Part shown: piece after piece, positions 1 through 12,856 of the stretch
Layout of the letters: each line of letters begins with the position of its first letter
Position numbering within the stretch: the stretch's first letter is position 1
Assembly: GCA_964019055.1 (NCBI GenBank)
Contig: OZ025215.1
Location: 6,799,770 to 6,863,769 of the forward strand
Length of the DNA: 64,000 nucleotides
Source: Anthopleura xanthogrammica
Taxonomy: Eukaryota > Cnidaria > Anthozoa > Actiniaria > Actiniidae
Direction: 5' to 3'
Translations under genes and position numbers: made by a program
The notes under the pieces: generated by a model
Database searches by the model: none
The model's input: only the letters and a program-made list of their open reading frames with translations
What the model was told of the DNA's origin: nothing

Positions 1-3000
1 CCCATTCAAAGCATGGAAAACTATTTTTCCGAGCCCTCACGTGACACGTCCTCACGAGACTCACCGTCACTTGATGTGACTCCTGAATGTACAGAAACTG
101 CCATGAGAAGAGAAGATTCTTCTGTAGAACTTGTATCAACGTTTGAAACTCTGAGTCACCAAGAAATACTGGAATCGCAAGAATATGCATCCAGTCCTGT
201 CACTCCATCACTTGAAGAAAAACAAATTCAGGTTCCTGTCAAAAAAACTGACAAGACTTCGCCTGAACGTTCTCGGCCCTCGTCGTCCGAAGTGAAGCAT
301 CGGGAAGGAGATGCCCCCACTTTTAGCCCTATCTCGAGGAGTGCTAATATTACACCACTGTTGACGCCAACCTTGAAAGATGGCCACGAGACATGGCAAG
401 ATTTAGAGCGAAGAAGAAGAACGCTACAAGAAAGATTGAAGAAGAGAATGCAGTACGAAGATGGAGAGAAGGGAGAGCTGCATCCAAAGTTAGTAGAACA
501 ATCAAATTTACTATCAATCCCTTTTTAGTCCAGAATCTCGGTACCTTGTAAAAAAGGTCGACATCTTAATATTCAGTCAACGACCAAATCCATGTTGTGT
601 CGAATTTCTTTTGTTTTGAACATCAATTTTTATAGTGATCACCTCTTCCAAGTCATTATATCAAATCACCCCCCACCCATCCCCCCAGAAAAACGTTTGC
701 GTGATAACCTTAACTTTTTAACTATTTGAATTTTGTCTTTTCAGCTTTCATTTACCGGGCAGAGAGCTTTTCTCGTTTGCCCACAGCCTCGGTACTCCGT
801 CAGTACATGTAACTGAAGGTCATATTCTCAACCGATTTGCCACCGATTTTGTTCTCAATGAGCTTTCAAGTCTGGTGGTCACAATGTGCCCTGAAATGAA
901 GCCCAGACTGTACAGACAAGCGCCGCAGTAAGTATATTGATTTCAATATTCTTCAGTGGCGATGTAACATAACTTCCAACATTTAGGTTATGAAAACGTT
1001 TTCTCATGAAGGATTACATACGCTACTGACATTCAGGTCATGAAAAATCTCTCTAATGAGGGGCTGAAATTGGAACTGGGACGTTCCAAATACAGTCAAA
1101 CCTTTTTTTCCAAATTTCAAATTTAGGCTCTTGTGTGTATATTATATTAGATTATTCAGTTCAAATCTTACTCCAACCCAAACTGCATGTGTAATGTTCT
1201 GAATATGTACTGATTTCTTAACAGCCAGGTGGATGATATTCCTTGTGACGACACTGATCATGTGTGTACCTGTCCTAAGTATAAATCTGGAAGAGAACCA
1301 CTCAAGGTAACCTCCATTTTACAAAAGAGTAGTAAATGTGAAATGTTACGATATACGATCATGGTACAAAATAACTACATCCATGTAACTATCCAAACTG
1401 AATGAGACCAAGAAAGTCTGATACTGTAGTATCAGCGTGAGAAAGAAAAAAAATTAGCAGCTTTCAGCATCTTTAATATTATTGACATCTTTTTGTCAAT
1501 CTGTTTCCAGGCACAAAATGAAGAGACATCGGTCGATCTGACGGGTCGCGTATTCGTACGCACTCCAGGCTGTCCTTGTTTCTATGTGCTCATAGCACGA
1601 GATCACCGCCAGTGGAGAACAAGTCTAGGATTAGAAAATGGTACATATTCACTCCTTAATTCTTGGTTTGCAATTATTCCCAAAGGAGGAAAATAATAAA
1701 TGCCATGGCCGCCATGTTGGAAGATATAACAAAAGAATTCATTGACTGAAAAATCTTTTATCAAATTCTTCCAAAACGGCAGCTTTGACGTCATGTGCAA
1801 ATGTAGAACAGTAGACTTCAATCTTAGCCCTGATGAAATCCAAGATGCTATTCTAGACAATTGCCAAGTCACTACTTTTTTGGGCTTTTTCTTATGGGTA
1901 AATCCGATGTATCTGTTATATTATATTCATCTAACTGTTTATTGTTATTAGATCTTAATGGAGACGACGTCAGCAGTCAATCAAGTCATTCTCGAGGTAA
2001 TTATATTCACTAAAATGTGAAGCGGAATCCTTCCAATTCTTATTCCTTTTTATCTCTAATTCAAATAATGAATGTGGATTTAGATTATCTCTCTCTTAAC
2101 AGCACTCGCTAGCAGACAGCGCTTCAAAGCTTTGGAATCTTCCTCACCTGTGAGCGTTAGGAACCAAGAAAGTGGGTCTCTCTGCAGCACCAGCACCTGC
2201 ACTATCCCTAGACAGAAACTGATATTGTTGACATTCATCGATAAAAAGGTAATGGTATCTTTCTACATTCTTGACCTAAGCAGGAGATGATGATGAAGAT
2301 ATCATCACCATCACCATCATCACCATCACCATCATCACCATCACCATCATCACCATTACAATCATTATCATCATCACCATCATCACCATCATCGCCATGT
2401 TCATCGCCATCATCACCATCATGATCACCACCACCACCACCCACCAACTTCATACCGTCATCATAACTATACGTACTTTGCATACTTCGCATCCCCCAGA
2501 AGCTTGTGGAGGCAGTGTCAATTACAATAAAATAATATATGTATTCTTCTACTTGCTTGCAGCTGATTCTGTACACGTACAATCTGGCCGCCGACTTAAA
2601 CCAATCCTTAGAAGACAAGATACAGTGGTTGCTGCACTGGAACAATGCGCGATGTCATCTAACTACATGTTTATTGACACAAAAGATGGGGTTGTTCCAC
2701 CACCTACCGTTTGCTCAAATCAATGAAGGCAAAAAGGGAAAGGTACTGCATTGCGTGACTGAATCGTAATGTATATGTTTGTGTAAAGTGTGTCCTGGTC
2801 TAGCAAGGGGTAAAAGAAATAGTAAATTTAAATTGTGGAATGAGACGCGGTTTGGTTGGGTGAAGAAGCACTGGACCACATGACTTTTTCATCATCTGAA
2901 AATATAAGAAGTGGATCATCATAGGCCTCGCTCGCTAACACGAATCCGGCCAGAAACTCGGACTTTTTTTCCGAGAAAAAATTGCTTGTAGAAACACAAC

Positions 3001-6000
3001 TACATCACTACAATCTTATGTTTTGTTTTGATTCAGGATGTGAACCCATACTGTATGTCTGCAAACGACATGGATATGATTGCGTTGATCAGTAGAACCA
3101 CGCCCATCCCCAGTGACGTAAGAAACAAATATGATTATTTATATTTTATGCTCATATAAATAAATGAATGAGATTTAGCAGTGGCATCGGTGATGGCATC
3201 TCCACAGACTAGCTATCCATCCGCTGAAATTCCAATTAAATTAAGAAGTTGATTTTTGCGGAGGGAGGAAAACCGGAGAACCCGGAGAAAAACCCTCAAA
3301 GCACAGGAGAGAACCAACAAGCAACTCTACTCACATACGACACCGAGCCCGGAGGGACTCGAACCTGGGTCACATTGGTGAGAGTGGCGCATTAGCAGCG
3401 CACGCCACCCGTGCTTCAAGTGGCCATAACCTTACTAATGCTTGAATGAACAACTGTTGGTCCATAAAAACCACAGTGCAAGAAAACGTACCACCAACCT
3501 ATCTCTGGATTGCGCCCTAAGTTGTTGCTATTATTTTTTTCTTCAGCGTGACAAGAATCCTTTACGCTCTCTCGCTAACGCCAATCTACTGGTTTTTGAT
3601 CAAGTGTTGTGTGATGTGGTCCCATCAAGACCACTACAGAAAACTCCATACTTTCAACACAGGGATCCTGTCAAGCAACATGGCTATCAGTTCAGAGTAA
3701 GTTTTTGTAATTTTATTCAATCTTTTTTTATCTTTTTTATTATTATTAATTTTTTTCATATTTATTTAATTTTTTTAAACATGTCAATGACCGATCTTGT
3801 AATTTCATTCTAATATAACTTTCCCTTTGTTTATCCACAGGAAATACGTTCTGCCCAAATCAAAGGTTTGGCTTCTAATCATTTGTATTATGCTCTTATT
3901 TGTAATAATTTGACTCAGACTAGCAACCACTAGCTATGACTCGAGACGTCTGTGATCTTGGCTTCCGTCAATCAAATTTTCACGGGTATATGAGTTTATT
4001 TGTTGGATTTACGGCACCAAAACCCCAGATGCCTTGGGCTGTGTTGGTCAAATAATTATGGGAATAGGTGTAATATTTTGAACTCTATTGACTCTTTCAG
4101 CTAACACTATACAGACAGCATTAGACGCGCTCTATGTGAACTGGCAACAGGCTCCTCCACATCCTCCAGCAGTGGTGAGTTGTCTTTCTCCTTTTCTTTC
4201 TCTTCCCGTCCCTTCCTTTATTCCAATTCCATATTCACTTTTCGCTACTATGCTTTTTTTCTTGTCACTTTATTTGCTGTTTGCCTGAATCTCTTTTTTG
4301 TACAAAGTTTTTAAAGATCAAACCTATTTTTATTTCAAAGGATGATAAACTTGAAATCCTCAAACGTTCCTCTCGATTGACTCACTACTGCGCATGCCCA
4401 CTGTTGTTCCATCCTGATTGGAGGAAAAAATTATTGGACAAATCGATCCAAGAATCGGCTGAAGAGCCAAGTCCAGAAACTGGCAAGGATGATGAACCCG
4501 AAGATACATGGCACAAAGATCTTCGCTCTGCGTTCATGCAACAGTATATCCAGTATATGCAGTCTTTGCAGTTTGTTGTGGTGCAGACTAGACCTCAGTC
4601 CCCTAAACCTACCAAAGGGTAAGGCGACAGATGAATTATTATGATAATAACAATCATCATCATCATCATCATCATCGTCGTCGTCGTCATCATCAACATC
4701 ATCATCATCAACATCCACAACACCATCATCAGGAAAAACCTAAGAAAAAACCAGGTGGGAAAGATGTAGTATGGACCTTCGTCACGCGACAGCAATGTCT
4801 ATTCCCATTAAAATTTTAGAAACTACGATAATAACTTGCTAATCACTGTGAGGCAGTTTAGTTTTTTTGCCATATCCTGGGACAGTCATTTTACGTAATG
4901 TTACGCCAATTTTCTTATTTACGCCACCAACACAGCCCACGATATCTTGGTTTTTGGCTGCCGTCGATCAAACATTTTCTAGCTCAGACTGTTAGAAATT
5001 TGATTGACGGGAGCCAAAACCTCAGACGAGTCAAATTATAGCTAGTTGTATGGGACGCGTAATTATGAAAATGGGTGTAAAATGATTAAACATGCTTTCG
5101 ATACAATATTTGTGGTTTTAGTTCCAAGAGGATGGCTCGTCGTACTGGTCATTCCAAAACCAAGAATTTCGGACCAGCTGATTACAAGAAGCAGGTAGAA
5201 AAAATATTATGACGAAAAAAGGAAGTGAAAAGAGAGAGAGAGAAGGATAGACAAAGGAGGAAAAAGAAGAAAAGGAAGGGAAGGAAGGAAAAGAAAGAAA
5301 AATAAGGGGGAAAAGAGAAAGGAAAGGAATGGAGAAGAAGAAGAATTAGTTGTAGTATGTGATTTCCACTTCATGGTATAATTTCATGATTAAGAAAAGA
5401 GGCTACTTTTGAAGAATATTTTTTATTTCTATTTCCGTTAACTTTCCAGCCCGTGTCTCGCACCAGCTCGGACAGCCATCGTGTTTATCATCAATTCCTA
5501 CAGAAAACATCGCTGGGAGGAATCATACTGATGGAACTGCTCTTCCAGGTAATAATATTAGACAAGATATGTCTATAAATGAATAAATAAATATGATTTA
5601 GCAGTGGCTCCTCTACAGAAGTAGCTTTTCGTCCACTGTTACTATTCCAATTGGAATTTAGAGGTTGATTTTTACGGAGGGAGGAAAACCGGAGAACCCG
5701 GAGAAAAAACCTCGAAGCACAGGAGAGAACCAACTAGAAACTCTACTCACATACCTTGGTGAGAGGCGAGCGCTCTCACCGCTACGCCACCCGTGCTTCC
5801 CAATCTTTACATCCATCCATATGTACGTCCATCCATCCACCTATTCATCCCATCCATCCACCCATTCATCCCTTTCATGTTTTCTATTGTTTTATCCCAC
5901 ACCTTTGAAATTACAGCCAGACATGCAGGAAAGCCGTTGTACATTCGGCGGTATTCGGCTTTCCCTTCCCATAATGCATTGCGGCCCAGGTATATTTTCA

Positions 6001-9000
6001 ACCCTGTGGAATAAAACAGCTACGTATTGCAAACCATTTACATTCCCACTCGCCTGAAGGCTCGTGCGTTGACTAGAAAATACAAGTGTCTCGTGGGATA
6101 TTCCCCATGGTATAGCACGCAAAAAAACATATAACTTAGTATCTATTCATACAGTATTGTTTTATTATTTATTCTTCTTGGTTTCACGTGATTTTATTTC
6201 ATATTCTTAGGGCTTGTACTTCTATGTTCGTCTGTATTCTATCGACTGTTCTCGGATCCCATCAGGAAAGAACGTCAGTCCTCACGTAAGTCTTGATATA
6301 AATTTGAAATAAGCAGACAAGTTTTGACAATGATCATGAGACTAGCAAAAACCCTACCAAATAAGAAAATTGTTCATCCAACTCTGTTAACCGACCTACT
6401 TTCATTTTCCCTGTTTGTAAAAGATTTAGCTAACTAATTGTAAGTCTATTTTATTGAAACCTTTTACTATCGACCTACACCTCTGTTAACCGACCTACTT
6501 TCATTTCCCCTGTTTGTGAAAGATTTAGCTAACTAATAATAAGTCTATTTTATTGGAACCTCTTACTATCGACCAACACCTCTGTTAACCGACCTACTTT
6601 CCATTCCCCCTGTTTGTAAAAGATTAAGCTAACTAAAGAGCCTATTTTATTGGAACTTCTTATTATCGACCTACACCTCTGTTAACCGACCTACTTTCGT
6701 TTCCCAGATCCCTCAGCTAACTAACTAGTTTGTATTATGTATCCCTTAGATTACCCGTATTTTCCATGAAGATTGTTCTCACTACAAAGACTACGTTCAT
6801 TTACTATCATTCACCTACGACTTTCACCTTCGCCAAGCCCAATCCTACCTAAGCGGACGACAGATGATCTTTCACAAGGGTTACAGAATAATGGATCTTC
6901 TTGCTGAAATTCTCCGAAGACACCCCGAATATCCAGGGTTTGCAAGGAATCATATATGCAAAGGTGGGATTTCCCTGCTCCCTAACACTATACTAGCCTC
7001 GTCCCCAGACTACTCATTGTCAGCTCTCCCAAATCCAAAATGGCGGGCGCTTCAGAGCTACACAGCCAGGGAAAACGCTTAGAGTTGTCTTTAGAAATAG
7101 ACGATTCGCATTTATTTCTTTACAAAACTGTTTTTTAGTCGTTTTTTATTGTTTCTCTTGAAAAATCAACCTTCACGTCGATTCACTGAAATCGAGGATT
7201 TGGCCAGGTTACTCGCCTGAGAGGCACATTCATGACGTCATGCCGAACAGCGATAATTCACCAAAGGTTTGGCGTTAAAGTGAGCTTTTTTTCCAAATAC
7301 ATAAATGCGCTTTAGTAGCAAAACAGTATTATTTCCTTCCCTTACTTTCCATATTTACTTATCTGGAGAAGGAGGCGTTTCTAGGAATTGTCTTAAGGGT
7401 GGTTCGACTGTAGTTTTAAATAATTCAGACAAATCCCCCGATCCCCGTAGATGCGTTACTATGGCGCTGTTTTTGGCGGGAAAGAATATACTTTAAGATT
7501 TATCGTTTATTTCGAAATGTTATGTGGAAGGCAAATTAATTTCATGGGATGCCTGTGGTGAGTGTTGCGACAGCTGGATTAGAAACATCCCCGTTAAGGA
7601 GAATGAAAAAACGATAATGGACAATTGCAAAAAAGTGAAAACGAGCGAAAGTGAGCCAAGTCAAAAACGTTGACGCGATAGACCCCTTACAGCACGTCGG
7701 AATGACGCTCAATTAGAAGGACAAAATAATGGTATCCTATTCTCAGGGATTGAACTTCTTTTGTTTTGTTCTTCAAATTCAGCTGCATGCTTCAAAGTCA
7801 CGTGAAAGGGGTCTACAAGACTTTGATTTTCCATTCCTCTATGTTGTTATTTAAACTTTAATAACACCGCTTGGCCTCTGTTTTTTGAAGAAGTAACAGA
7901 CATTTCTTGTTTTCATAGGTGAAATTGCTGTGCCCTGTGAACCAAAAATCACTTCAACCAATGTCTTCAAGTACATTGTAAAACATTCTACCCAGTATGA
8001 CTTCAGCACGATCAAAATCAATACGATGATCCCAGGTGAGGTGAACTCCATTCTTCTAGGATCAGACCAGATCCTCACATCAAGCCGTCACGCTGACAGC
8101 ACTCTATACACCCACCTACGAGATAATAAAGAATATGACATAACGTTGGCCGTCACTCTCAAGAACTCCTTCGAAGGCAGTGTCATTAATATGGAGTACT
8201 ACATTCTAATGACCAGTCGAAGAGAGCTGTTTCCAAAGCTGTCACTCAAGCCAAGAGCTCCGGTCGGTCATGTCGTAGCTACTGCACAGATGGAGAAGCT
8301 TGGCAATCCGCAGGGGAAAGGTATTTGATTTTGAGTCGATACTAGTACAAGGGTTGTTATTCTTTACCGGATTGAACGTTAAGTCATCGCGGTCATGTTG
8401 GTAGTGTTTAACAAGACTTCTCATTAGTATCCAATGTTTAAACCACCAAAATTGGTGGCCATGTCTTTGTCATTTGACTCTCTTGGGAATGCTTGCAGCC
8501 CATCGGTACGCTGCCGTCAATCAAAACTAATCAGTCGGTACCTTTTATATTTTTGACTGGTGGCAGTAATAAATCAAATTCCACGGGCAACTCGCAAGCA
8601 CCGAGTTCGCAGAATTTTGAGAATCACAGTAACAAGGAACTTGAAACAAATGTGACTGCAATGTTAACTTACACCATTCTTTCGTAATATTTACAGGTTC
8701 CCGCGTAAGATTTGCTCAAACTGTTCCCAATGCCCCAAACAAGAACGTTAAACACTCACCCGAGCGCAAGGGAAAACCCCTTTTAACAGCAGCTGAGATT
8801 CAGTCGTTCCACCGGTCAGCGTCCTCACCGCATTCTCTTAACAAGATGGCACAAGATACCGGCTTCTCTTCTGTGCCCCAGTCTCACTCAGAGGAAAATA
8901 TCGCCAAAAAGAGCTTGTCAGGCAGTCCTCATTCGTACTCATCAGGAGCGCTAAGCAGCCTTGATGGAAGGACAACGCGGGAAATAGCTCTTCTGAATGA

Positions 9001-10895
9001 GTCATCACAAAAAGCGCATGATCATCTACTGCATGTCGTATGTCGTGCCCAGACCCACAGCAAGCGCGACCTGCTTTGGTACAGGCTACTAGCTGGGGGG
9101 ACTGGGGAAGATGATAAAGAAATTAAGAAGACCAGAAGAAAGAGTGAGTTTAGGAGGCCTATACCTGACCTGGCAGAGCTGTGGAGCTCTGGGATTGATG
9201 TTGAGGAGTTTTTTGAGAATCAGACAGAGGTAAGGGAATGTTTTAATTTATCCTTAATGTGAGTATGATAACAGACTTCTTGTTGTTCATACAAACAGAG
9301 CTGAAAAACGAATCTGTGGTTGCGGGTAAAATCGCGGGCTCACGTGCTTCCTATAAAAATGCATAAAAAAATCGAAAAAATCTCTAAATCAGCTGCAAAT
9401 GTAAAGCTCATTTCTTGAAAGTTAAAAAATTACGAGGTGCTGCAAGGGGTCTAAACATAATTTTGTTTTTTCCAGGGACCAACATCCTGTCGTCTGTCTC
9501 TTGACGACTTCAAACATCTACTTTCTATCGTAGTTTGCAAGTCACTGAAACACTGTGACTACGAACTCGTTCCTCTGCTTTCCATGAACGTCTTCTGGTC
9601 TCTCAACCTTTTTAGGTAAGATTAATGTAGTATGAGTGTCATCCAATTCGGTTTGTAATCATACGAGAGATAAACAAAATTGCTTATTGCTTGTTGCATG
9701 TTGCATGTTGCTTGTTGCATGTTGCACACCAAGCCCGAAATGCACTATGGATGATATGAATTCAAGCAGCGAAAGGTCACAACAATTTGGAATTTTCCCA
9801 AACTTTGTCTGCAGGTTTTCCCAGCAAATTTTCTTCTGTGCTGACATTATTCATATATGAATATAATACATTTGAAGCTTGGTAAGCAACAAGCAACATG
9901 TAACAAAACCTTCACCAACCTTTTTTGGAATAGCTGTATTTTAGGTCAAGGAGCCAACTTAGCTCTTACATTGACGGTAGTACACAAAACCATATTTGTT
10001 TCTTGAAATGGTGACTTATAAGTCTCGTCTTTTTAAAACATTTTTAGGGTTTTGATAGCCAAGTTCTCTCATCTTCATCGTTTGTTCTCCGATGATAATG
10101 GCCTTCACTATCTCGTCTTGTTAAATCCAAACGAACTTGACATGTTCGTACTCGTATTCGTCGATGAAAACACTAGTAAAACGGTAAGAATTGTACGATG
10201 CTTCATGTGCTGCATATCATGCTCAACCTCATCCAATAACTTGTTAAGTATTCCACAATTGAGATTGTGGATGATGTTGGAATGAAATTTGTATATGATC
10301 GTACCATACTGTGAAATGTGCTCAGAAAAAAAAAATGTGAAATGTGCCCAGAGATGGGAGTCGAACCCACGACCCTAAGTATTGCACCATTGAGATTGTG
10401 GATGATGCCAGAAGCGTAGCGTTTATGGGTAGCATGGTTGGCGTACGCTGCTAACGCGTCGTCTTTCACCACTGTGGTTCCAAAGGTTCGGGTCACAGGT
10501 TCAAACCCTTTGGACACCATATGTGAATTGAGTTAGTTTGATGTGTTGTTCTCTCCTGTGCTACGAGGGTTTACTCCGGTTTTCTCCCTCCGTAAAAATT
10601 AACATGTGAGTAAACGTTGTGTGCATAGAATATTGAATGTAGTGGTAGTGTGTGTGAGTGAAAAGTGTCCCCAATTAGTGCGAAAGCGCTAGAACGACTA
10701 GACACTTAAATAAGGAGGTTAGCCTCATTATCATGTTCTTTTGTTACTCAGGATATCCAAATAGTTTTCCGCAGCGAAGTAGATAGCGACAGGGACGATG
10801 AGTTACGTCATCTTCAGAAACCAATCAGAGATCACATCTACAGTGTTCTGAATGCTGTCTGCTTTCACATGTGGGGTTCTTTACTACCTCAATAA
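1..10895 (+). CDS. SZT2: SZT2-like protein (KICSTOR subunit), 3' part, 21 exons
   Basis: Partial at the left edge; base 1 starts a codon. Exons: 1-488, 745-927, 1225-1306, 1511-1640, 1952-1996, 2103-2248, 2563-2742, 3037-3117, 3547-3696, 3841-3865, 4101-4174, 4341-4618, 5122-5194, 5450-5548, 6211-6285, 6750-6963, 7919-8320, 8697-9229, 9476-9615, 10048-10183, 10752-10895. All introns are GT..AG, and the exons sum to 3,678 nt, exactly 1,226 codons with the stop, which supports the model. The product has a Ser/Thr-rich acidic stretch in the first exon, many blocks of conserved-looking globular sequence, a Ser-rich linker (exon 18), and ends in FHMWGSLLPQ. Known of the family: SZT2 is about 3,400 aa in humans and is the scaffold that links the GATOR1 and KICSTOR complexes at the lysosome, lowering mTORC1 activity when amino acids are scarce. 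Identification is from recognition of the C-terminal third, not from a search; another giant scaffold is possible but less likely. Confidence 0.75.
2290..2445. repeat. (CAT/CCATCA)n microsatellite
   Basis: An interrupted run of CATCAC/CATCAT trinucleotide units in the intron between SZT2 exons 6 and 7. It makes the long Asp/Gly-rich reading frame on the minus strand, which is not a gene. Confidence 0.9.
3170..3420 (-). mobile_element. tRNA-derived SINE, copy 1
   Basis: Read on the minus strand, the element begins with a tRNA-like head: a GGTGGCGTGCGCTGCTAATG stretch (A-box region) and a GGTTCGAGTCC B box. A body follows with TTCTCTCCTGTGCTTTGAGG and a CTCCGGTTTTCCTCCCTCCG motif. Related copies lie at 5590-5803 (same strand) and 10425-10735 (opposite strand), all in introns of SZT2. 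Confidence 0.75.
4646..4732. repeat. (CAT)n/(CGT)n microsatellite
   Basis: Trinucleotide run just after the donor of SZT2 exon 12. It explains the His-rich and Asp-rich open frames on both strands here. Confidence 0.9.
5205..5350. repeat. Purine-rich low-complexity tract
   Basis: About 140 bp made almost only of A and G (GAAAGG, AGAGAG and AAGGAAGG units) in the SZT2 intron after exon 13. No coding signal. Confidence 0.85.
5590..5803 (-). mobile_element. tRNA-derived SINE, copy 2 (diverged)
   Basis: Shares the body of the copy at 3170-3420 (GATTTAGCAGTGGC start, GGAGGGAGGAAAACCGGAGA, AGCACAGGAGAGAACCAAC, CGCCACCCGTGCTT end). The B-box part of the tRNA-like head has been lost. Lies in the intron after SZT2 exon 14. 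Confidence 0.7.
6376..6720. repeat. Tandem repeat, about 100-bp unit, 3-4 copies
   Basis: Repeated unit containing CTCTGTTAACCGACCTACTT, a TGTTTGTAAAAGATT segment and TCTATTTTATTG, in the SZT2 intron between exons 15 and 16. No coding potential. Confidence 0.9.
7679..7815. mobile_element. MITE family 'AGACC', copy 1
   Basis: About 137 bp bounded by inverted TAGACCCCTT...AAGGGGTCTA, with AGCACGTCGGAATG and CAGCTGCATGC inside. Three related copies occur at 18701-18832, 49561-49700 and 63335-63466. This one is the most diverged and lies in SZT2 intron 16. Confidence 0.75.
10425..10735 (+). mobile_element. tRNA-derived SINE, copy 3
   Basis: Plus-strand relative of the 3170 element: tRNA-like head with GGTTGGCGTACGCTGCTAAC, then GGTTCAAACCC, then TTCTCTCCTGTGCTACGAGG and GGTTTTCTCCCTCCG. 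It lies in the last SZT2 intron. A stretch before it (10350-10405) also carries a tRNA-like GGGAGTCGAACCC on the opposite strand. Confidence 0.7.
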
Positions 10896-12856
10896 AACAT
10901 TACTTCATGTTACCTAGCAACGCGGTGTAACCATAGAGACAATGGTGTGCCTAAAGTTTTCCCGTTTCAGACTACATGTCATTCCTTCTCCGTGTATATT
11001 ATTAAACCATACTGGTAAAGAAAATAATAATTAAGGTCACGTGGTCTCAAAAGGGAAAAAAAATACGATTACGCTTAAGTTGTTTCAGTTACGCATTAAT
11101 GCTGTTACAAATTCGTCATTTCTCTGTTGCCTAGCAAGGAGTATACATCTTTGAACAACCATGGGAACTGATTTTCTATATCCACTGGCTGTCCTGAATT
11201 TTTAATGACAATTAGAAGAATTTTGAAATATTCATAACAAATATTCATAGGTTCAACGATGAACCAATAAAACCAATCAAAGAATGATAAATTCAACATT
11301 TCACTAGATATTGAAGCTTACGTAAAACTCGATGAAATGCGGGAATTGAATAAGTGCAAATCTTAAACAATAAAATACTGTATACTATTATCAAGAAAAT
11401 TGTTAAAAAATTCCCAAACTCAATGAAATTGAACAACGGTTTTATGCTTTTATTGCCGAAAAATATAAAGGCTTGTTCCCATGATCCCCACTCCTAATGG
11501 GGTTCCTGTGGACAGACACAATCGTGGCTGACTGCCTGGGATTTTCCTAAATTTGGCGACAAAAAATCGTCTCAAATCAAGTAAATGCTGAATGAATGGC
11601 AAATTATTAAAATCTGGAATATTTTTCAGGAACAAATTGGCTTCGCGACTCTTAAAAATTGATAAATGAATGGCAATCATGTATTGTTGTGATGTAATTT
11701 ATATTTATTTAAATCAAAATAAATTTGTAAAAATTAAATAAGATTGAATAAATTTTGAAACTTATTGAATGTTTTGTGACTGTGTCAGAAGAAGCATGCG
11801 CACAAGCATTTTAGGTGATGTTTATGTAATGTGGGTCCATTTTCCCCACCCCTTCCCTTGTAGGCATGTTGAGCTTATTGACAACCAAAGTGTGCGTGTA
11901 TTGAGGTTTTTCATGTGACGTCACAATGTAGAGAAATTTCTTTAATCTGAAAAAGGAGTTGATATTCAAAGTTTTTATACAGATATTAGTAAAACAGTAA
12001 AGTTTCGTGAAGATCGCGCGTAAACTATCAAAGATATGAATTTTTAAAAACAAGAAATTTTACAAAGAAATGTATGTTGGCAGGCGAAATTTGCCTGCCA
12101 ACATACATTTCTTTGTAAAAATTGTCAAATTCAAAAATTCACACATTCTCTGGATTATAAACAATCTTCACAAAACTTTGCAATTTTACTCAAATCTACA
12201 AATTTTATTGCGAACTTCTTTTCTTGATTAGATAAAAAAATAAAAAAATTGGATTGCGTGACGTCACACTGAAAAACTCCAATACACGTACCACTTTCTT
12301 ATGAACCACCATCAAGCATATCGATTCTAGCTCATCATTTTTGCGGCGATTTGAGGTGCGATTTCACGACGACATAAATTGCAGCTATAAACCGCAGTTT
12401 AATTTGAACATGTTCAAAACACCTGCGATATCACAGCGACGTGAATTTCCAAAACCGCAGTGAAATCACCGGTCGTTCACTTAAGAGCGATTTCCCGTCG
12501 GAAACCGGCGAACATGCAGAAAAATGAAGCAGAAATGCAGTGCAAGTGCTATATGATTGCGCGCCTTGGTTTTCTTATCTAACTGAATTCCCTATATACG
12601 CATGGTCTTTGGCTCGCTCTCTATGTAGAAATACTATTATAGAAATACTATTCCCTGTGACAGTAATAGTCAGGGAAGAATGGCATACAAATGCATTTAA
12701 GAGACGCGACGTTTCAGAGAAAAGAATATGAAAACAATAAATTTTATTTTATTTTATCACATGGGTTAATCACCTTATTTAAGATATGATAGATACAGTT
12801 TTGCGTAATGATAAGGTTCTATTACTGTGGCAACATTTACTGCACGGTCTTCTTCT
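10896..12856. other. Intergenic region after SZT2
   Basis: AT-rich sequence with no coding exon that I can support. AATAAA-type hexamers occur at the stop codon (10891) and near 11369, which could end the SZT2 transcript. The fold-back element at 11881-12300 is the main structure. GCGATTTC-type short motifs recur between 12340 and 12500. Confidence 0.6.
11881..12300. mobile_element. Fold-back (MITE-like) inverted repeat of about 420 bp
   Basis: The outer arms match imperfectly in inverted orientation (GTGTATTGAGGTTTTTC.TGTGACGTCAC against GTGACGTCACACTGAAAAAC TCCAATACAC). The centre (12057-12120) is a perfect hairpin with arms of about 28 bp around TTACAAAGAAATGTATGTTG and a short GAAATTT loop. 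No ORF. Confidence 0.75.

Noticed and set aside
2235..2645. Asp/Gly-rich 136-aa frame on the minus strand
   Set aside because: Produced by the CAT microsatellite in an SZT2 intron.
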